From Verrucomicrobium sp. BvORR106 (GTDB taxonomy: Bacteria; Verrucomicrobiota; Verrucomicrobiia; Verrucomicrobiales; Verrucomicrobiaceae), in NCBI RefSeq assembly GCF_000739655.1, contig NZ_BATR01000092.1, positions 1-64,000 on the forward strand: a stretch of DNA of 64,000 nucleotides, read 5' to 3'. Positions 35,780 through 45,497 of this stretch are shown piece by piece. The position numbers and the translations under genes were made by a program. The first letter of the stretch is position 1. Every line of letters starts with the position of its first letter. The notes beneath the pieces are model-generated. The model was not told where the DNA came from. It did no database searches and saw nothing but the letters and a program-made list of their open reading frames with translations.

Positions 35780-36667
35780 TTAGACAGGGGCCGGCACCGG
35801 TTGTGGAGACGCTTCACGTTGTGCCGGTCTTTGGAATGGGAGTTTCAGCAGGAACCGCAGGTTCTCCTTGAGCCACTCATCCCGCCGCGGACCTGTGTAG
35901 TGACGGAAGATCGTCTGGCCGTCTTTCGGGAGGTCAATGGTGTATTGCCTGTAGGGCAGGAACTGGAATTCCCGCAGTGCCAGGGCATAGGCGGTCTGTT
36001 CCACAAAGTGGGAATTCAGGCGAATCTCCAGATTCGCGGATTCAAGGAAACTTTCCAGGATGCTGCGGTCGAGTTGCGACCGGCGATACAACACCACTCC
36101 AGAATTCAGCCGGGAGCATTCTGGCGGGAAACCGGCATGACTGCCAAAGTTGAAGGGCGTATCTCCATTGCCCCGGCTGACCAGCGGGTGCGGGCAACCG
36201 CGCTCGATGTGCTCTACCATCAGTCGGGGGGGCTTGAACCACAGAATGTCTGAGTCCAGGATCATGATGGGACGGGAGCCGGACAGGCAGTAGGGGTCCA
36301 GGATCTTCTGGAGAAGCACTGACTTCTGCGAGTAGCGCACGCGGGCTCCGACGGGCAACTCCGCCGTCATGATCTCGCGGATCGTGGGATCCAGATTTGA
36401 ATGCACCTGCACTCCGGTGAAGCGCTTCTGGAGGAAGGCGATGTCCTCCTGTGCCAGACTCCCGTCACTGTGGATGTGGAGCGCGAAGGGGCCCCCGGTC
36501 CAGGCCTTGCAGAAGCTGATCAGTCCTGCTGTTGCCATGGGCACGTCCTTCCTGCAGCAGAGCAGGTGAACATCGAAGTCGGCCTGAGTGGCATCCATGG
36601 CCACAGCGATGGGGGCGGTAAGCGAGAGCCAACTGCGGAGGAATTTACGCAGAAGTTCCAATGACAT
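35780..36667 (-). CDS. Glycosyltransferase-like protein (nucleotide-diphosphosugar fold)
   Basis: A 295-residue protein starting at ATG 36667 (MSLELLRKF); ATG 36679 is an alternative. The core has DFDVHLLCCRKDVPMA, LHIHSDGSLAQEDI, and the DxD motif in IMILDSDILWF, consistent with a GT-A fold transferase. RLNSGVVLYRR supports an acceptor-side motif seen in GT8-like enzymes. A specific sugar cannot be assigned. It lies 22 bp before the VanZ-like gene and is in the same direction. Confidence 0.7.
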   Translation of the reverse strand: MSLELLRKFLRSWLSLTAPIAVAMDATQADFDVHLLCCRKDVPMATAGLISFCKAWTGGPFALHIHSDGSLAQEDIAFLQKRFTGVQVHSNLDPTIREIMTAELPVGARVRYSQKSVLLQKILDPYCLSGSRPIMILDSDILWFKPPRLMVEHIERGCPHPLVSRGNGDTPFNFGSHAGFPPECSRLNSGVVLYRRSQLDRSILESFLESANLEIRLNSHFVEQTAYALALREFQFLPYRQYTIDLPKDGQTIFRHYTGPRRDEWLKENLRFLLKLPFQRPAQREASPQPVPAPV

Positions 36668-36688
36668 GATACTAAGCATGAGCCAGAC

Positions 36689-37921
36689 CTACGTGATTTG
36701 ATTGGGCGGGGGCTCTGGAGACGGCGGCGATTGCAGCGGTGGAGTGCCGGGTGGCACGGCCGGGCTCAGTGCTGAGGTGGAGGTGGGGAAGAGGCGGTTC
36801 CTCAGTCGCAGGAAAGGTGTCTCCACCAGGCGGGTCATGACGAAGCCCGTCACGATGGACAGTGCCAACCCGCAAAAGATCTTGCCCGCCAGCGGGAATG
36901 GCAGGGACTGGAAGAAAGGCAGCTTGGCCACTACCCGATACACGGGGATGTGGACGAGATAGATGCAGTAGGAGGCCGTTCCCACGGAAGCCAGTCCCTT
37001 GAGCACGGCGTTGCTGTGGCCCTGCCATACCAGAGCCAGATAGACCACGTAGCTCGTGGCCAGAGACACCAGCAGGTACAGCCATGTCACCTTATGGAAC
37101 CGCTCAAACCCGCTGTTCCCGGATATCGCCACCAGCACGAAGGTCGTGAGCGTCAGGATGATCGCTGCCGCCTTCCAGACAGGCCGGTTCAGCAGACGCC
37201 ACGTGGTGCCCCGCCAGTGCAGATACGCCAGCGCCGCCCCGATGAACAGGGCGTCGATGCGGTGGTGCGTGTTCTTCATCGTGTTGTCCAGAGAGCCCGG
37301 GACATACGCGGAGAACTCCACAATCCGCAGCACCAGGCAGATCAGCGCGAAGCCGGCCGCCAGCCAGGGCAGGAAGCCAAACACCCCAGCAGTGCTCACC
37401 TGGCTCCCGCCCTCTGCTGCCACCTTCGTGCGACGCCGCAGGCTGAGCCACACCAGGGCGGCAAAGAGGAAATAAAAGTGCTCCTCCACCGCCAGGGACC
37501 AGGTCACATCCATGAGCCCCCCGGAGCCATAGTTCTGGAGGAAGAAGACCTCCCGCAGCAGCCGCTCCGGATCCGGACGGGAGCTTCCGGCCACCAGCAG
37601 CAGGATGTATCCCGCCAGGAGGATGTAGAAAGGCGGGTAGATCTTGAAGCCCCGGCGTATGAGGAACCGCCCCACATTCACAGAACCCGTCCTGACCTGC
37701 TCCTGGATCAAGAGGGAGCCGATCAGGAAACCGGAGAGGACAAAAAAGATGGGCACTCCCACCCAGCCCGGGACGAAGAGCGGGGCGAAGGGCGCAAAGG
37801 CAGCCTGCTCCGCCCGGGTCACACTGAGGTTGCCGTCGATGTGGTGCACCAGCACGATGAGCACGGCAAATGCCCGAATGACATCGAGCATCAGGTTCCG
37901 CTGGCTGGATGGCGAGATCAT
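36689..37921 (-). CDS. Acyltransferase 3 family membrane protein
   Basis: A 410-residue integral-membrane O-acyltransferase starting at ATG 37921, which overlaps the upstream gene's stop by 4 bp. The family motif RAFAVLIVLVHH includes the key His; GVPIFFVLSGFLIG, WSLAVEEHFYFLF and RIDALFIGAALAY follow, with about ten membrane segments and RLVETPFLRLRNRLF near the end. A Pro/Ser-rich tail closes it. Such proteins transfer acetyl or other acyl groups to surface sugars. A paralogue is at 40399. Confidence 0.9.
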   Translation of the reverse strand: MISPSSQRNLMLDVIRAFAVLIVLVHHIDGNLSVTRAEQAAFAPFAPLFVPGWVGVPIFFVLSGFLIGSLLIQEQVRTGSVNVGRFLIRRGFKIYPPFYILLAGYILLLVAGSSRPDPERLLREVFFLQNYGSGGLMDVTWSLAVEEHFYFLFAALVWLSLRRRTKVAAEGGSQVSTAGVFGFLPWLAAGFALICLVLRIVEFSAYVPGSLDNTMKNTHHRIDALFIGAALAYLHWRGTTWRLLNRPVWKAAAIILTLTTFVLVAISGNSGFERFHKVTWLYLLVSLATSYVVYLALVWQGHSNAVLKGLASVGTASYCIYLVHIPVYRVVAKLPFFQSLPFPLAGKIFCGLALSIVTGFVMTRLVETPFLRLRNRLFPTSTSALSPAVPPGTPPLQSPPSPEPPPNQIT

Positions 37922-39240
37922 GAGGCTCGAAGCTCCACGGCGGGAGACAGGGAGGGGGCGATGAGGTTCGAGGTGAAGACTCCGGGGAACTCCTGGAACA
38001 AGCCTTCGTAGAGAGGGCGGAGTTCCTGGGCATCCGCCTCCCGCACATAGGTGGGGTAGGGGTTCCAGCACATGGCAGCCAGATCCCGCGTCCACCGCCG
38101 ACCCTGCCCGGTGGCGTGATCTTTGAGCTCGTGGTTGAGCCGGGTGATGGCCTGGTGGCAGGAAAGGTGGTCTGCCGCCCAGCGGCGCGGTTCCAGGTAT
38201 GGGGCGGCCTCCAGCAGGGCGGCCAGTTCGTGGTGAATACCCCGTCGCGGGTTGAAGAGCCTCCCCGTGTGTTCGTTCACATATTTCCTGGATCCTACGT
38301 GGGCGTCACTCCGCATGCCGATGGGGGTGTTGGCAAAGAGCGCCTCCATCGCCGCCACACAGCTCCCCTCGCGCCTGCTCATCAGCACCGCTGTCTTGCT
38401 GTCGCACTGGATCTCCCGCACCCTCTGGATGGGCAGGCTTTCCAAGACCTCCAGCTCTTGCTTTGCCCCCAGGTCGCGCGCCGTGGCGATGATGCTCTGC
38501 GCCGTCCGCCCCGCCTCCTTCTGCCCGATGAGGACGACCTTCAGTGACGCGGGGAGCTTCGCCAGCGCGGCAAAGAGTTCGTAGTGCCGCTTGAACGGAG
38601 CCCAGTTCGCCACCATGAGCACGTCATAGGTGCGGGCTGCATGGGGTCGCGGGGCGAAGTTGCCGGGATGGATCCACTCGCACGGCATGGTGCTCACGCA
38701 CTTGATCCTCGGGTGGTAGGCCTCCAGCTTGGCCATCTCTGCCGGGTTGCCAGCTTCCAAGTAGAGCGTGCCCGGCACCCGGTGCAGGGCCCACTCCAGC
38801 AGTGCGTAGCTCGTGGGGGACCAGCTCGTGGAGAGGACCAGATCATACCGGCTCAGCAGGGCAGCCGGATCGAGCAGCCCCCGCAGCAGGCGGTACAGGT
38901 TGTATTCAAAGGCCACATAGAGCACGCCTTTCTCACCGTCCGGTCCCGGCGGTTTCAGGATCAACGTTCTGGAGAGCACCGGATCCCCGTCATAGATCTG
39001 CCGGTAGCGCTCCAGCAGGGGGGCCACGGCCTGCTCGTCCAACAGGCTGCCGCCATGCCGGTGGGGGTTCACCCGCCGCTCGATCCCTTTGGACTCCGCT
39101 CCCTGATAGGCCAGCAGGTCCTGTACTCGATCCCGGCGCAGCACGCCCGCTGCATGCTGCAGCAGGGCTTTGGCATTGCGCAGCCCACGATGATGCGTGA
39201 GTGCGTCTTTCAGCCTGGTTTTGAGAAGCTGCATCCGCAC
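37918..39240 (-). CDS. GT4-like glycosyltransferase
   Basis: A 440-residue cytosolic protein with a GT-B-type C-terminal half: YDVLMVANWAPFKRHYELFAAL starts the donor-binding domain, SLKVVLIGQKEAGRTAQ follows, and MSRREGSCVAAMEALFANTPIG holds the conserved acidic-residue pair near the nucleotide sugar. The N-terminal half is less typical. Stop overlaps the next gene's start (ATGA), showing translational coupling to the acyltransferase. Confidence 0.8.
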   Translation of the reverse strand: MRMQLLKTRLKDALTHHRGLRNAKALLQHAAGVLRRDRVQDLLAYQGAESKGIERRVNPHRHGGSLLDEQAVAPLLERYRQIYDGDPVLSRTLILKPPGPDGEKGVLYVAFEYNLYRLLRGLLDPAALLSRYDLVLSTSWSPTSYALLEWALHRVPGTLYLEAGNPAEMAKLEAYHPRIKCVSTMPCEWIHPGNFAPRPHAARTYDVLMVANWAPFKRHYELFAALAKLPASLKVVLIGQKEAGRTAQSIIATARDLGAKQELEVLESLPIQRVREIQCDSKTAVLMSRREGSCVAAMEALFANTPIGMRSDAHVGSRKYVNEHTGRLFNPRRGIHHELAALLEAAPYLEPRRWAADHLSCHQAITRLNHELKDHATGQGRRWTRDLAAMCWNPYPTYVREADAQELRPLYEGLFQEFPGVFTSNLIAPSLSPAVELRAS

Positions 39241-39242
39241 GG

Positions 39243-40376
39243 TTATTTCATCGGAGCCAGCAGGTCCGCGTATTCTTTAGTCATGCGCTCAAGAGTGAAG
39301 TGCTCAAAGGCCCGTTCACGCAGTCGGGCAGCTTTCTCATCAAAGGACGTCGACGTCTTCCCCCGGAGGACAGTCTCCAGAGCGGTGGACAGGCCTGAGA
39401 CATCCTTCTTCTTGAAGACGACCCCGTTGGGCCCCATCAGTTCGGGGAGTGATCCGGCATCCGAGGTGATGACGGGCCGCCCGGCCGCCATGGCCTCCAG
39501 CGCGGAGAAGGCGCAGGCCTCATCCCACTCGCTGGGGATCACCACGCACCGACCACTCATCATGAGCTCCGGTACGTCCTGTCTTTGCCCCAGAAACTCC
39601 ACCTTGCCCGCCAGGGGGCTGTCTCGGATCTCCTGGATCAGCGGCTCCTTGAGCGGGCCTTCTCCGGCGTACTGGAGCCTGGGGCAGTCCGGCCACCGGT
39701 CCGCCAGTTGTCGATACGCCGCCAGCAGGGTGGTCACTCCTTTGTAGGAGGCGATCTGTCCGGCAAACACGATCGCATCGCGCCGCCCATCTGCGGCCGG
39801 TGGCGATTGAAAGCGTTCCAGAGGCACCCCGTTGTAGATGCGTTTGAGCCGTCCGCTGGGAATGCCCAGTCGGCTCGTGAGCCGGTCCGCCTTGAAGTCG
39901 GAGACCGTGATGACCTTGTCATACCGGCGGGAAAACAGGCGCCCCCGCAGCCGCGTGGCCAGCCCCTTCCATCCACTGCGGACGGGGATCTCCAGGGAGC
40001 TTTGATCGATGTAGTAGGCTTCCGCCACCGGCCGTGTTTTCACCGTGCTCAGGACCGTGGGGCTGAGCATGGGATAGAACCCCACCACCACCGTGGTGGG
40101 CTGGAGCTCTTGAATGGCCGCCAGCACCGCCGGTTTGTCGAAACGGCCGCGGAGCACGGGATCCCATTTCAGTCTGCCGCCCGCTGCCTCCAGTTCTTCC
40201 TGGAACCACTCCGGTCCGGCTTCCGGCAGGAAAAGGCACAACTGCGAGCCGCGTCGCGTGAGGGTCCCGGCCAGATCCAGCAGCCATGCCTCCCAGGTGC
40301 GGCGACCGCGCGGAATGAGATCCATGACCAGCAGCACACGGTGGTTGGCTGAACGGGTGGGGGTCGGGGGGGACAT
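39243..40376 (-). CDS. GT4 glycosyltransferase
   Basis: A 377-residue GT-B retaining transferase. The donor domain begins at DAIVFAGQIASYKGVTTLLAA; LQYAGEGPLKEPLIQEI and PSEWDEACAFSALEAMAAGRPVI give the typical E-x7-E motif. The hinge VSDFKADRLTSRLGIP and IYNGVPLERF are classic GT4. Two bp separate its stop from the start of the next gene. Sugar specificity is unknown. Confidence 0.9.
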   Translation of the reverse strand: MSPPTPTRSANHRVLLVMDLIPRGRRTWEAWLLDLAGTLTRRGSQLCLFLPEAGPEWFQEELEAAGGRLKWDPVLRGRFDKPAVLAAIQELQPTTVVVGFYPMLSPTVLSTVKTRPVAEAYYIDQSSLEIPVRSGWKGLATRLRGRLFSRRYDKVITVSDFKADRLTSRLGIPSGRLKRIYNGVPLERFQSPPAADGRRDAIVFAGQIASYKGVTTLLAAYRQLADRWPDCPRLQYAGEGPLKEPLIQEIRDSPLAGKVEFLGQRQDVPELMMSGRCVVIPSEWDEACAFSALEAMAAGRPVITSDAGSLPELMGPNGVVFKKKDVSGLSTALETVLRGKTSTSFDEKAARLRERAFEHFTLERMTKEYADLLAPMK

Positions 40377-40398
40377 CAGTTGACGGATGAAAGTGAGG

Positions 40399-41589
40399 TC
40401 AGGCAGGGCGTGCTTGGAAGAAGCGATTGCGTAGGGCGAGGAAGGGCGTCTCCACCAACCGGGTGGAGATCACTCCCAGCAGGATGGCTCCCACCCAGTA
40501 GATCGCCGTAAGCGTCCACCAGTTCAGGCCGCCTTGCGGGTTGCTCCCAGGAATCAGGCCCAGCCAGCGGGGCAGGGCCATGTGCCAGAGGTAGATGCCG
40601 TAGGAATTTCTCCCCACAAAGGTGAGCCCCGCCACCAGCCAGTGCTGGCTGGGCTTCATCGTCGCCAGACCCAGCAGCAGCGCCCCGGAGGCCAGCGCCA
40701 GAAGGGTAAGTCCTGCGGTGTACATCAGCCAGTGGGTCTGGCGGTGGATGAGGAAAAAGGGCATGAAGCCCACCGCGCCGGCGATGATGAGGTACAGGGT
40801 ACGTTGCCTGGCCCACCCTGGCAGCCAGGAGTTTGGCCGGTGCCAGTAGCTGGCAATGAGCACCCCAAAGGCCAGCGTATCCAGGCGCAGATGGGTCTTG
40901 TACAGATGGAGGTATTCCGCGAATCCTGGATGTACGGAAGCATTGTAAATGCGCACCCCCAGGCAGAGGACGCAGACCGCCACGAGGGCCAGGGTCAACG
41001 CCAGCCCATTGTGCCATGGCTTTCTCTTCCAGAGACACCACGCCGCCACCAGGGCCACCAGCGTGTAGAAGTGCTCCTCCACCGCCAGGGACCAAGTATG
41101 CTGCCAGAGCCGGTGGTAATAGTTCTGGAGAAACAACAGCTCTCCAGCGATGCCCTTCCATGGGATGCCGCCACCCGTGAGGTACTGGATCAGGACGGTC
41201 ACGCCAATCAGGCAGTAAAGGGAGGGCACGATCTTGAACGAACGGCGGATCATGAAGCGGCCCACTCTCACTCCGCCCGTTTTATGCCACTCCGAAAATA
41301 TTAATCCAGACACTAAAAAGCCGCTTAGGACGAAGAAAAGGTCCACCCCCACCCAGCCGCCGGTGCGCAACATCTGCGTCAACTCGTGAACTGGGCGGCT
41401 GATTTCCTCAGGGCACACGGGGAAGTGGGACCCCAGCACCATCACGACAGCCAGGCAGCGCAGGATGTCCAGCCCAGGCTGGCGCTGCCCTTGCGCGTGC
41501 GATTTGTCGGAGTGAGGGCCTGTCGCCGTCTCTCCCTCCAGCGCGGGATGAGGACGCACGGCAGGTGCGGAACTGACTGCTTCGGACAT
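40399..41589 (-). CDS. Acyltransferase 3 family membrane protein
   Basis: A 396-residue membrane O-acyltransferase starting at ATG 41589. Motifs: RCLAVVMVLGSHF (conserved His), GVDLFFVLSGFLVSGL, WSLAVEEHFYTLVAL, RLDTLAFGVLIAS and RLVETPFLALRNRFF. It follows the same plan as the acyltransferase at 36689, so the locus can modify its polymer at two positions or with two acyl groups. A 22-bp gap leads to the GT4 gene. Confidence 0.9.
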   Translation of the reverse strand: MSEAVSSAPAVRPHPALEGETATGPHSDKSHAQGQRQPGLDILRCLAVVMVLGSHFPVCPEEISRPVHELTQMLRTGGWVGVDLFFVLSGFLVSGLIFSEWHKTGGVRVGRFMIRRSFKIVPSLYCLIGVTVLIQYLTGGGIPWKGIAGELLFLQNYYHRLWQHTWSLAVEEHFYTLVALVAAWCLWKRKPWHNGLALTLALVAVCVLCLGVRIYNASVHPGFAEYLHLYKTHLRLDTLAFGVLIASYWHRPNSWLPGWARQRTLYLIIAGAVGFMPFFLIHRQTHWLMYTAGLTLLALASGALLLGLATMKPSQHWLVAGLTFVGRNSYGIYLWHMALPRWLGLIPGSNPQGGLNWWTLTAIYWVGAILLGVISTRLVETPFLALRNRFFQARPA

Positions 41590-41671
41590 GCCAACCGTTG
41601 ATAGCTGCTTTTTGCAAGGGTGCAGCAGCAACCCTTCTCCTGATCCCGTTTTTTGACGGCGATCCGCTTCC

Positions 41672-42454
41672 TCAGAACGAGAACTTGCTCTTCAGACCTG
41701 TCTTGCCCAGCATGCGACCCACCACCTTGAACACACGGGACCGCAGGTAGTAAAAGTAAAGTCTCCAGTCGATGCGGCCGAACACGCGGGGCTTGTGCCC
41801 TTGATTGAGTTCCTTCGCCAGTCTCGGCAGATCGCTCCGCCGGTCATGGATGATCTTCACCTTGGAGAACCCACCAATCGCGACGGGGTGCCAGACGCGC
41901 AGGTTGTACTCCGGCGGCAGGATCAGCACCCGGGCATCGCTCAGGTACACGGCCTCACGGAGGGAGGGCTGATTCTGCCGTGTGCCACAGGCGAACTTCT
42001 CTTTGTGAATCCGGGGCCAGCTTTCCAGCAGCGCCCGCACGGAGGGGGTGATCCGGTAGGCGATAACGCCGCCGTTGATGGTGGGAAGGCTTTGCGGGAG
42101 CGTCTCGATGGCCAGGTCACTGCGCCAGGGGTCATGCACCACCGCGATCTCAAAATGGTTGAGCGCCTCAAAGATCTCGCTGCAGTCATCGCAGACATAG
42201 GTGTCCGTGTCCAGGTGCAGCGTCTTCTCAAAAGGGCTGCGCAGCAGGGGCTCGACCACGTCGTGGAAAGAATGTTCCGCCTTCACCACCGGAAACACAA
42301 AATCAAATTCCTTGGCGAGCGGATGATCCACCAGATCGGTGAATATCGCCGCCGGCAGCCCTGGCATCTGGAGCTTCGCGCTTCTCCGTGAGGCCACTGC
42401 TTCCTGTAGGTGTCGCAAGCCGGTCGCGACGTAGTGCAAACCTACTTCGCTCAT
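41672..42454 (-). CDS. GT8-like glycosyltransferase, paralogue A
   Basis: A 260-residue GT-A fold protein. The DxD motif is in KTLHLDTDTYVCDD; LPTINGGVIAYR and GGFSKVKIIHDRRSD are shared with the neighbour at 42702, including the late His-Asp-Arg. A metal-dependent transferase using a nucleotide sugar is likely. The protein begins directly at the catalytic domain, shorter than its paralogue. The 247 bp upstream are AT-rich and may hold its promoter, though I see no convincing -35/-10 pair. Confidence 0.78.
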   Translation of the reverse strand: MSEVGLHYVATGLRHLQEAVASRRSAKLQMPGLPAAIFTDLVDHPLAKEFDFVFPVVKAEHSFHDVVEPLLRSPFEKTLHLDTDTYVCDDCSEIFEALNHFEIAVVHDPWRSDLAIETLPQSLPTINGGVIAYRITPSVRALLESWPRIHKEKFACGTRQNQPSLREAVYLSDARVLILPPEYNLRVWHPVAIGGFSKVKIIHDRRSDLPRLAKELNQGHKPRVFGRIDWRLYFYYLRSRVFKVVGRMLGKTGLKSKFSF

Positions 42455-42701
42455 ATTTCAAAAGGGCCAGCGACAGCTTCTTGCATTCAGCGTGAGTGGA
42501 AAAACTTCCTGTGAGGAGGCATGATAAGCGATCAGGCTCCCATCCGAGGGGGATATAGGGTGATGCTTTAGAGCATAAGAACTCTATCACAGTTGAAATG
42601 CAAGTATGTATTTTAATGGAAGCGATAAAAGTCGAAAAGCTGCCGTGATATACTCCCATGGGTGTATGCGGCATGCTTCTTTTGCTCCGGCGCCATGCGG
42701 C

Positions 42702-43577
42702 TTATTGCCGGGCAGTGCTTGTTTCCGAGCTGCTGGTGTTCCAGCCAGCCGACTTGCGGCCGAAGACGCGCTTGAGGGTGCCAGTTAGACCCAGGCTTTG
42801 GGCGCGTTTCGCCAAGGTCTTGAGGCGGATACGGCACCAGGTGAGGAAGAACCTGACGTGCACCGGGCCATAGTAAAGTGGTGGGTGGCTAGTGTCGTGA
42901 CCCAGTAGTTGAGCCAGATCTTCCAGGCAGGGGCTGCGGTCATGCAGAATCTTCACCGAGGCAAAACCTCCGAGCACGACCGGATAATTGGTCCGAAAAT
43001 TGTACTCGTTTGGGAGGACGTAGAAGTTCACTTTGGAGTGAAACAACGTGTGGCGGAACGCAGGTTGATCCGCCTTGCGCTTCTTGGAGAACACCGTCTC
43101 GTAGCTTGTTTCCCAGTCTGCGAGGAACTTTGACACCAGTGGATTCTTGTTGAAGACCACGACACCGGTGTTGAAGGAGGGGAAGGTACCCGGAAACTCT
43201 TCGAACTTGTACTCGTTCCGGTACACCTCATGGGCCACTGCCAGATCGAACCGCTCCAGCGCCCAGAAGATATCCTCACAAGGCTGGCAGATGTAGGTGT
43301 CAGTGTCCAGATAGAGGGTCTGCTCGTAGGGGCTCTCGATCATGGCCCGGATCTTGGCCCGTCGTCCCATTTCTCCCGTCGCGGCCGGAAAGACGTGATC
43401 AAACAATCCTTCCGGGACGGTCTGGTCGGTGAAGATCGAGAGCGAAAGGTCAGGCATCAACTTCGCCGCCTGCCGTGCTGAGATCAGCGCTTCCTGAAGA
43501 TGCTTCTCGCCTGTAGCCACATAGATGATACCCCGGTGCAGTGAACGGCGAGGCATGGATGTGGATGGAGCGGGCAT
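42702..43577 (-). CDS. GT8-like glycosyltransferase, paralogue B
   Basis: A 291-residue paralogue of the preceding entry, starting at ATG 43577 (MPAPSTS); ATG 43556 is also possible. It has GIIYVATGEKHLQEALISAR, the DxD motif in LYLDTDTYICQP, FPSFNTGVVVFNKNP and GGFASVKILHDRSP. The C-terminus extends about 40 residues with basic and Ser/Thr-rich sequence. Donor and acceptor unknown. Confidence 0.78.
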   Translation of the reverse strand: MPAPSTSMPRRSLHRGIIYVATGEKHLQEALISARQAAKLMPDLSLSIFTDQTVPEGLFDHVFPAATGEMGRRAKIRAMIESPYEQTLYLDTDTYICQPCEDIFWALERFDLAVAHEVYRNEYKFEEFPGTFPSFNTGVVVFNKNPLVSKFLADWETSYETVFSKKRKADQPAFRHTLFHSKVNFYVLPNEYNFRTNYPVVLGGFASVKILHDRSPCLEDLAQLLGHDTSHPPLYYGPVHVRFFLTWCRIRLKTLAKRAQSLGLTGTLKRVFGRKSAGWNTSSSETSTARQ

Positions 43578-43673
43578 GGAGAAAAGCACCATAAACGGGC
43601 GCTTTGTTAGAATAGCAATGCTACAGCGAAAACAAGTGCTAAGCGAGAACGTTCTCGATTTGTTGTCTCAATA

Positions 43674-44459
43674 TCAAGGGTGAGAATTGAGGGGGATTGA
43701 CTCACTCTTCATCGTGATATGATCGGTTTGTCCCTTTCTTATGCACTCGCTTGTTGAGGGAGGCACGACGGCCTCAAAACTGGCCCGACATCCGGGCACC
43801 TTCCGGTCGTGAAATTCGATGGCGAACCGTCTCACCTTTCCGATCCACGGAGCCGCTGCTGAGAAGATGGCTTTCTCGGCCCCTTCCACATCCACTTTGA
43901 GGATGTCGATGTGGGGCATCTCATGTTGTTGCATCAACCCCGGTACGGTTACCGTCTGCACAGTGCCATCGCCATTGGTCTCACTGCAGTAGAAGGACAC
44001 GCTGGCATCGGTCGGGTTCGCGATGTTGACCCGGGTCGTGGTGGGCCAGAGGGCCGCGAGCGTGGGTTTGATCTGGGGATAGGCGCTGGCATTGCGCTGG
44101 AGCAGGTCCCAGTTTTCCTCGGCCGGTTCGATGGCGATGATGGTGGCCTTGGGGAAGGCGATGGCATAGAAGATGGAAGTGAGCCCGATGTTGGCTCCTG
44201 CATCGATGATGTACTCCGGGGCAGAGTGGGCCGAGGGAGGAGCATACTCGCCGGAGATGAACACCTCATCCCACACGCCGACGTCTACGGTCGCCCTGCG
44301 GACGGTAGCTGGATGCCGCGCGCCGGGAGGTTTCACTTTCACGAGCTTGCCCTTCTGACCGAGGCGCAGGCTAAAATAAGCCCAGAAACCATAGAGCCCG
44401 CCGTAAGCAGCAAGGTAACTCTTAAGATTCGCAAACTGCCTGTGGTAGGGGAGGGGCAT
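43674..44459 (-). CDS. FkbM family methyltransferase 1
   Basis: A 261-residue SAM-dependent methyltransferase. Motif I is YIIDAGANIGLTSIF, followed by IIAIEPAEENWDLL and the FkbM signature KVDVEGAEKAIF. FkbM enzymes methylate hydroxyls, often on surface sugars. It is the first of three FkbM genes here (also 45498 and 50944); sequence similarity among them is moderate, so they may modify different positions. Confidence 0.86.
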   Translation of the reverse strand: MPLPYHRQFANLKSYLAAYGGLYGFWAYFSLRLGQKGKLVKVKPPGARHPATVRRATVDVGVWDEVFISGEYAPPSAHSAPEYIIDAGANIGLTSIFYAIAFPKATIIAIEPAEENWDLLQRNASAYPQIKPTLAALWPTTTRVNIANPTDASVSFYCSETNGDGTVQTVTVPGLMQQHEMPHIDILKVDVEGAEKAIFSAAAPWIGKVRRFAIEFHDRKVPGCRASFEAVVPPSTSECIRKGQTDHITMKSESIPLNSHP

Positions 44460-44493
44460 CAGGGGGGAGACGGTTGCAGGAGCACAAGGGCGG

Positions 44494-45456
44494 TCACCTA
44501 TGGGCCAGGGTGTTGCTTCTGACAGCTTCCAGTTGAGTCTGCACAGCGTCCAGTACCACTTCAGGTGTGATTTTTCGGAGACATGCCCGGTCGTAGGGGC
44601 AGGCGGTGCAGAGCCAGCAGGGGGAGCAGGGCATCTCGGTGTGCAGCTGGATGGCTCTCGGGTAGGGATAGACGGGGGCTTCGTAACCGCCTACGATGAT
44701 CACGGAAGGGATCCCGTAGGCATGGGCTACATGCATGCCACTGGAGGGCGGGCCCACGAACACCGTGGCATGCGATATGGCTGCGAGGTAGGCGGGTACC
44801 GACGTGGAACCCGCAAGGGAAACATAACGCGGATGTCGGGGCGGAGTGGGGAAGAAGGAGCTTTGCCCGAGCTCCACCACCGTAGCATCCGGAGGGAGGG
44901 ATTCCACCAGCTTGGTCCAGTAGGCCAGGGGCCACTGTTTGTTAGGGGTCCAGGCGCTCGCTACCGGCTGGATGACGATGATGGTGCCAGCACTCGGGTA
45001 CTGGCCTCCGGGCGTACCGATGGGATAGCTCGGGAGTGGAATAGAGTACTTTTCAGGCACCAGCCCCAGACGGGAGGCCATCTGTTCGTTGATGGACTGC
45101 TGGGTCCGGCCCACGTAGCCGAGTCCTGTGGAGCCTTTGGGAAGGCTGCCTGCGTCATAAGGGGTGACGTGGATCGAGCTGGGGGCCTGTCTGAGCACCT
45201 CCGCGAACCGACTGTGAAACGTGACGCGTGCCGAAGGCCGGCGGGCGGCGTACGCTTGCAGGACGCCCCAGATCATCAGTTCATCTCCCAGGCCGCCGGC
45301 TACGGAGTAGGCGTTGAGATTGCGGGGGAGAAAGCGGGCATGCAACCGCATGCAGGCCAGAACGGTCCGGGGCATCGCCCGCATGCAGCGAACAAAGACC
45401 ATCCGCCGCAGTCTGGCTGCAACTCGACGCAATATCGTTGATATTTTACCGGCCAC
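44494..45456 (-). CDS. GT9 (heptosyltransferase-type) glycosyltransferase, paralogue A
   Basis: A 320-residue GT-B transferase of the GT9 family: N-terminal VAGGLGDELMIWGVL, donor-site VIQPVASAWTPNKQWP, and VFVGPPSSGMHVAHAYGIPSV. Near the end are four closely spaced cysteines (MPCSPCWLCTACPYDRACLR), also present in part in the paralogue at 47790. GT9 enzymes often add heptose or similar residues to core oligosaccharides. Specificity unknown. Confidence 0.86.
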   Translation of the reverse strand: MAGKISTILRRVAARLRRMVFVRCMRAMPRTVLACMRLHARFLPRNLNAYSVAGGLGDELMIWGVLQAYAARRPSARVTFHSRFAEVLRQAPSSIHVTPYDAGSLPKGSTGLGYVGRTQQSINEQMASRLGLVPEKYSIPLPSYPIGTPGGQYPSAGTIIVIQPVASAWTPNKQWPLAYWTKLVESLPPDATVVELGQSSFFPTPPRHPRYVSLAGSTSVPAYLAAISHATVFVGPPSSGMHVAHAYGIPSVIIVGGYEAPVYPYPRAIQLHTEMPCSPCWLCTACPYDRACLRKITPEVVLDAVQTQLEAVRSNTLAHR

Positions 45457-45497
45457 TGATCCGGAAGGGCAGTACTGATCCTGCGGGCGGGGGGCGC

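Noticed and set aside
42455-42701. AT-rich intergenic stretch as a transferred island or small RNA
   Set aside because: Only base composition supports it. No clear promoter-terminator pair or repeat was seen.
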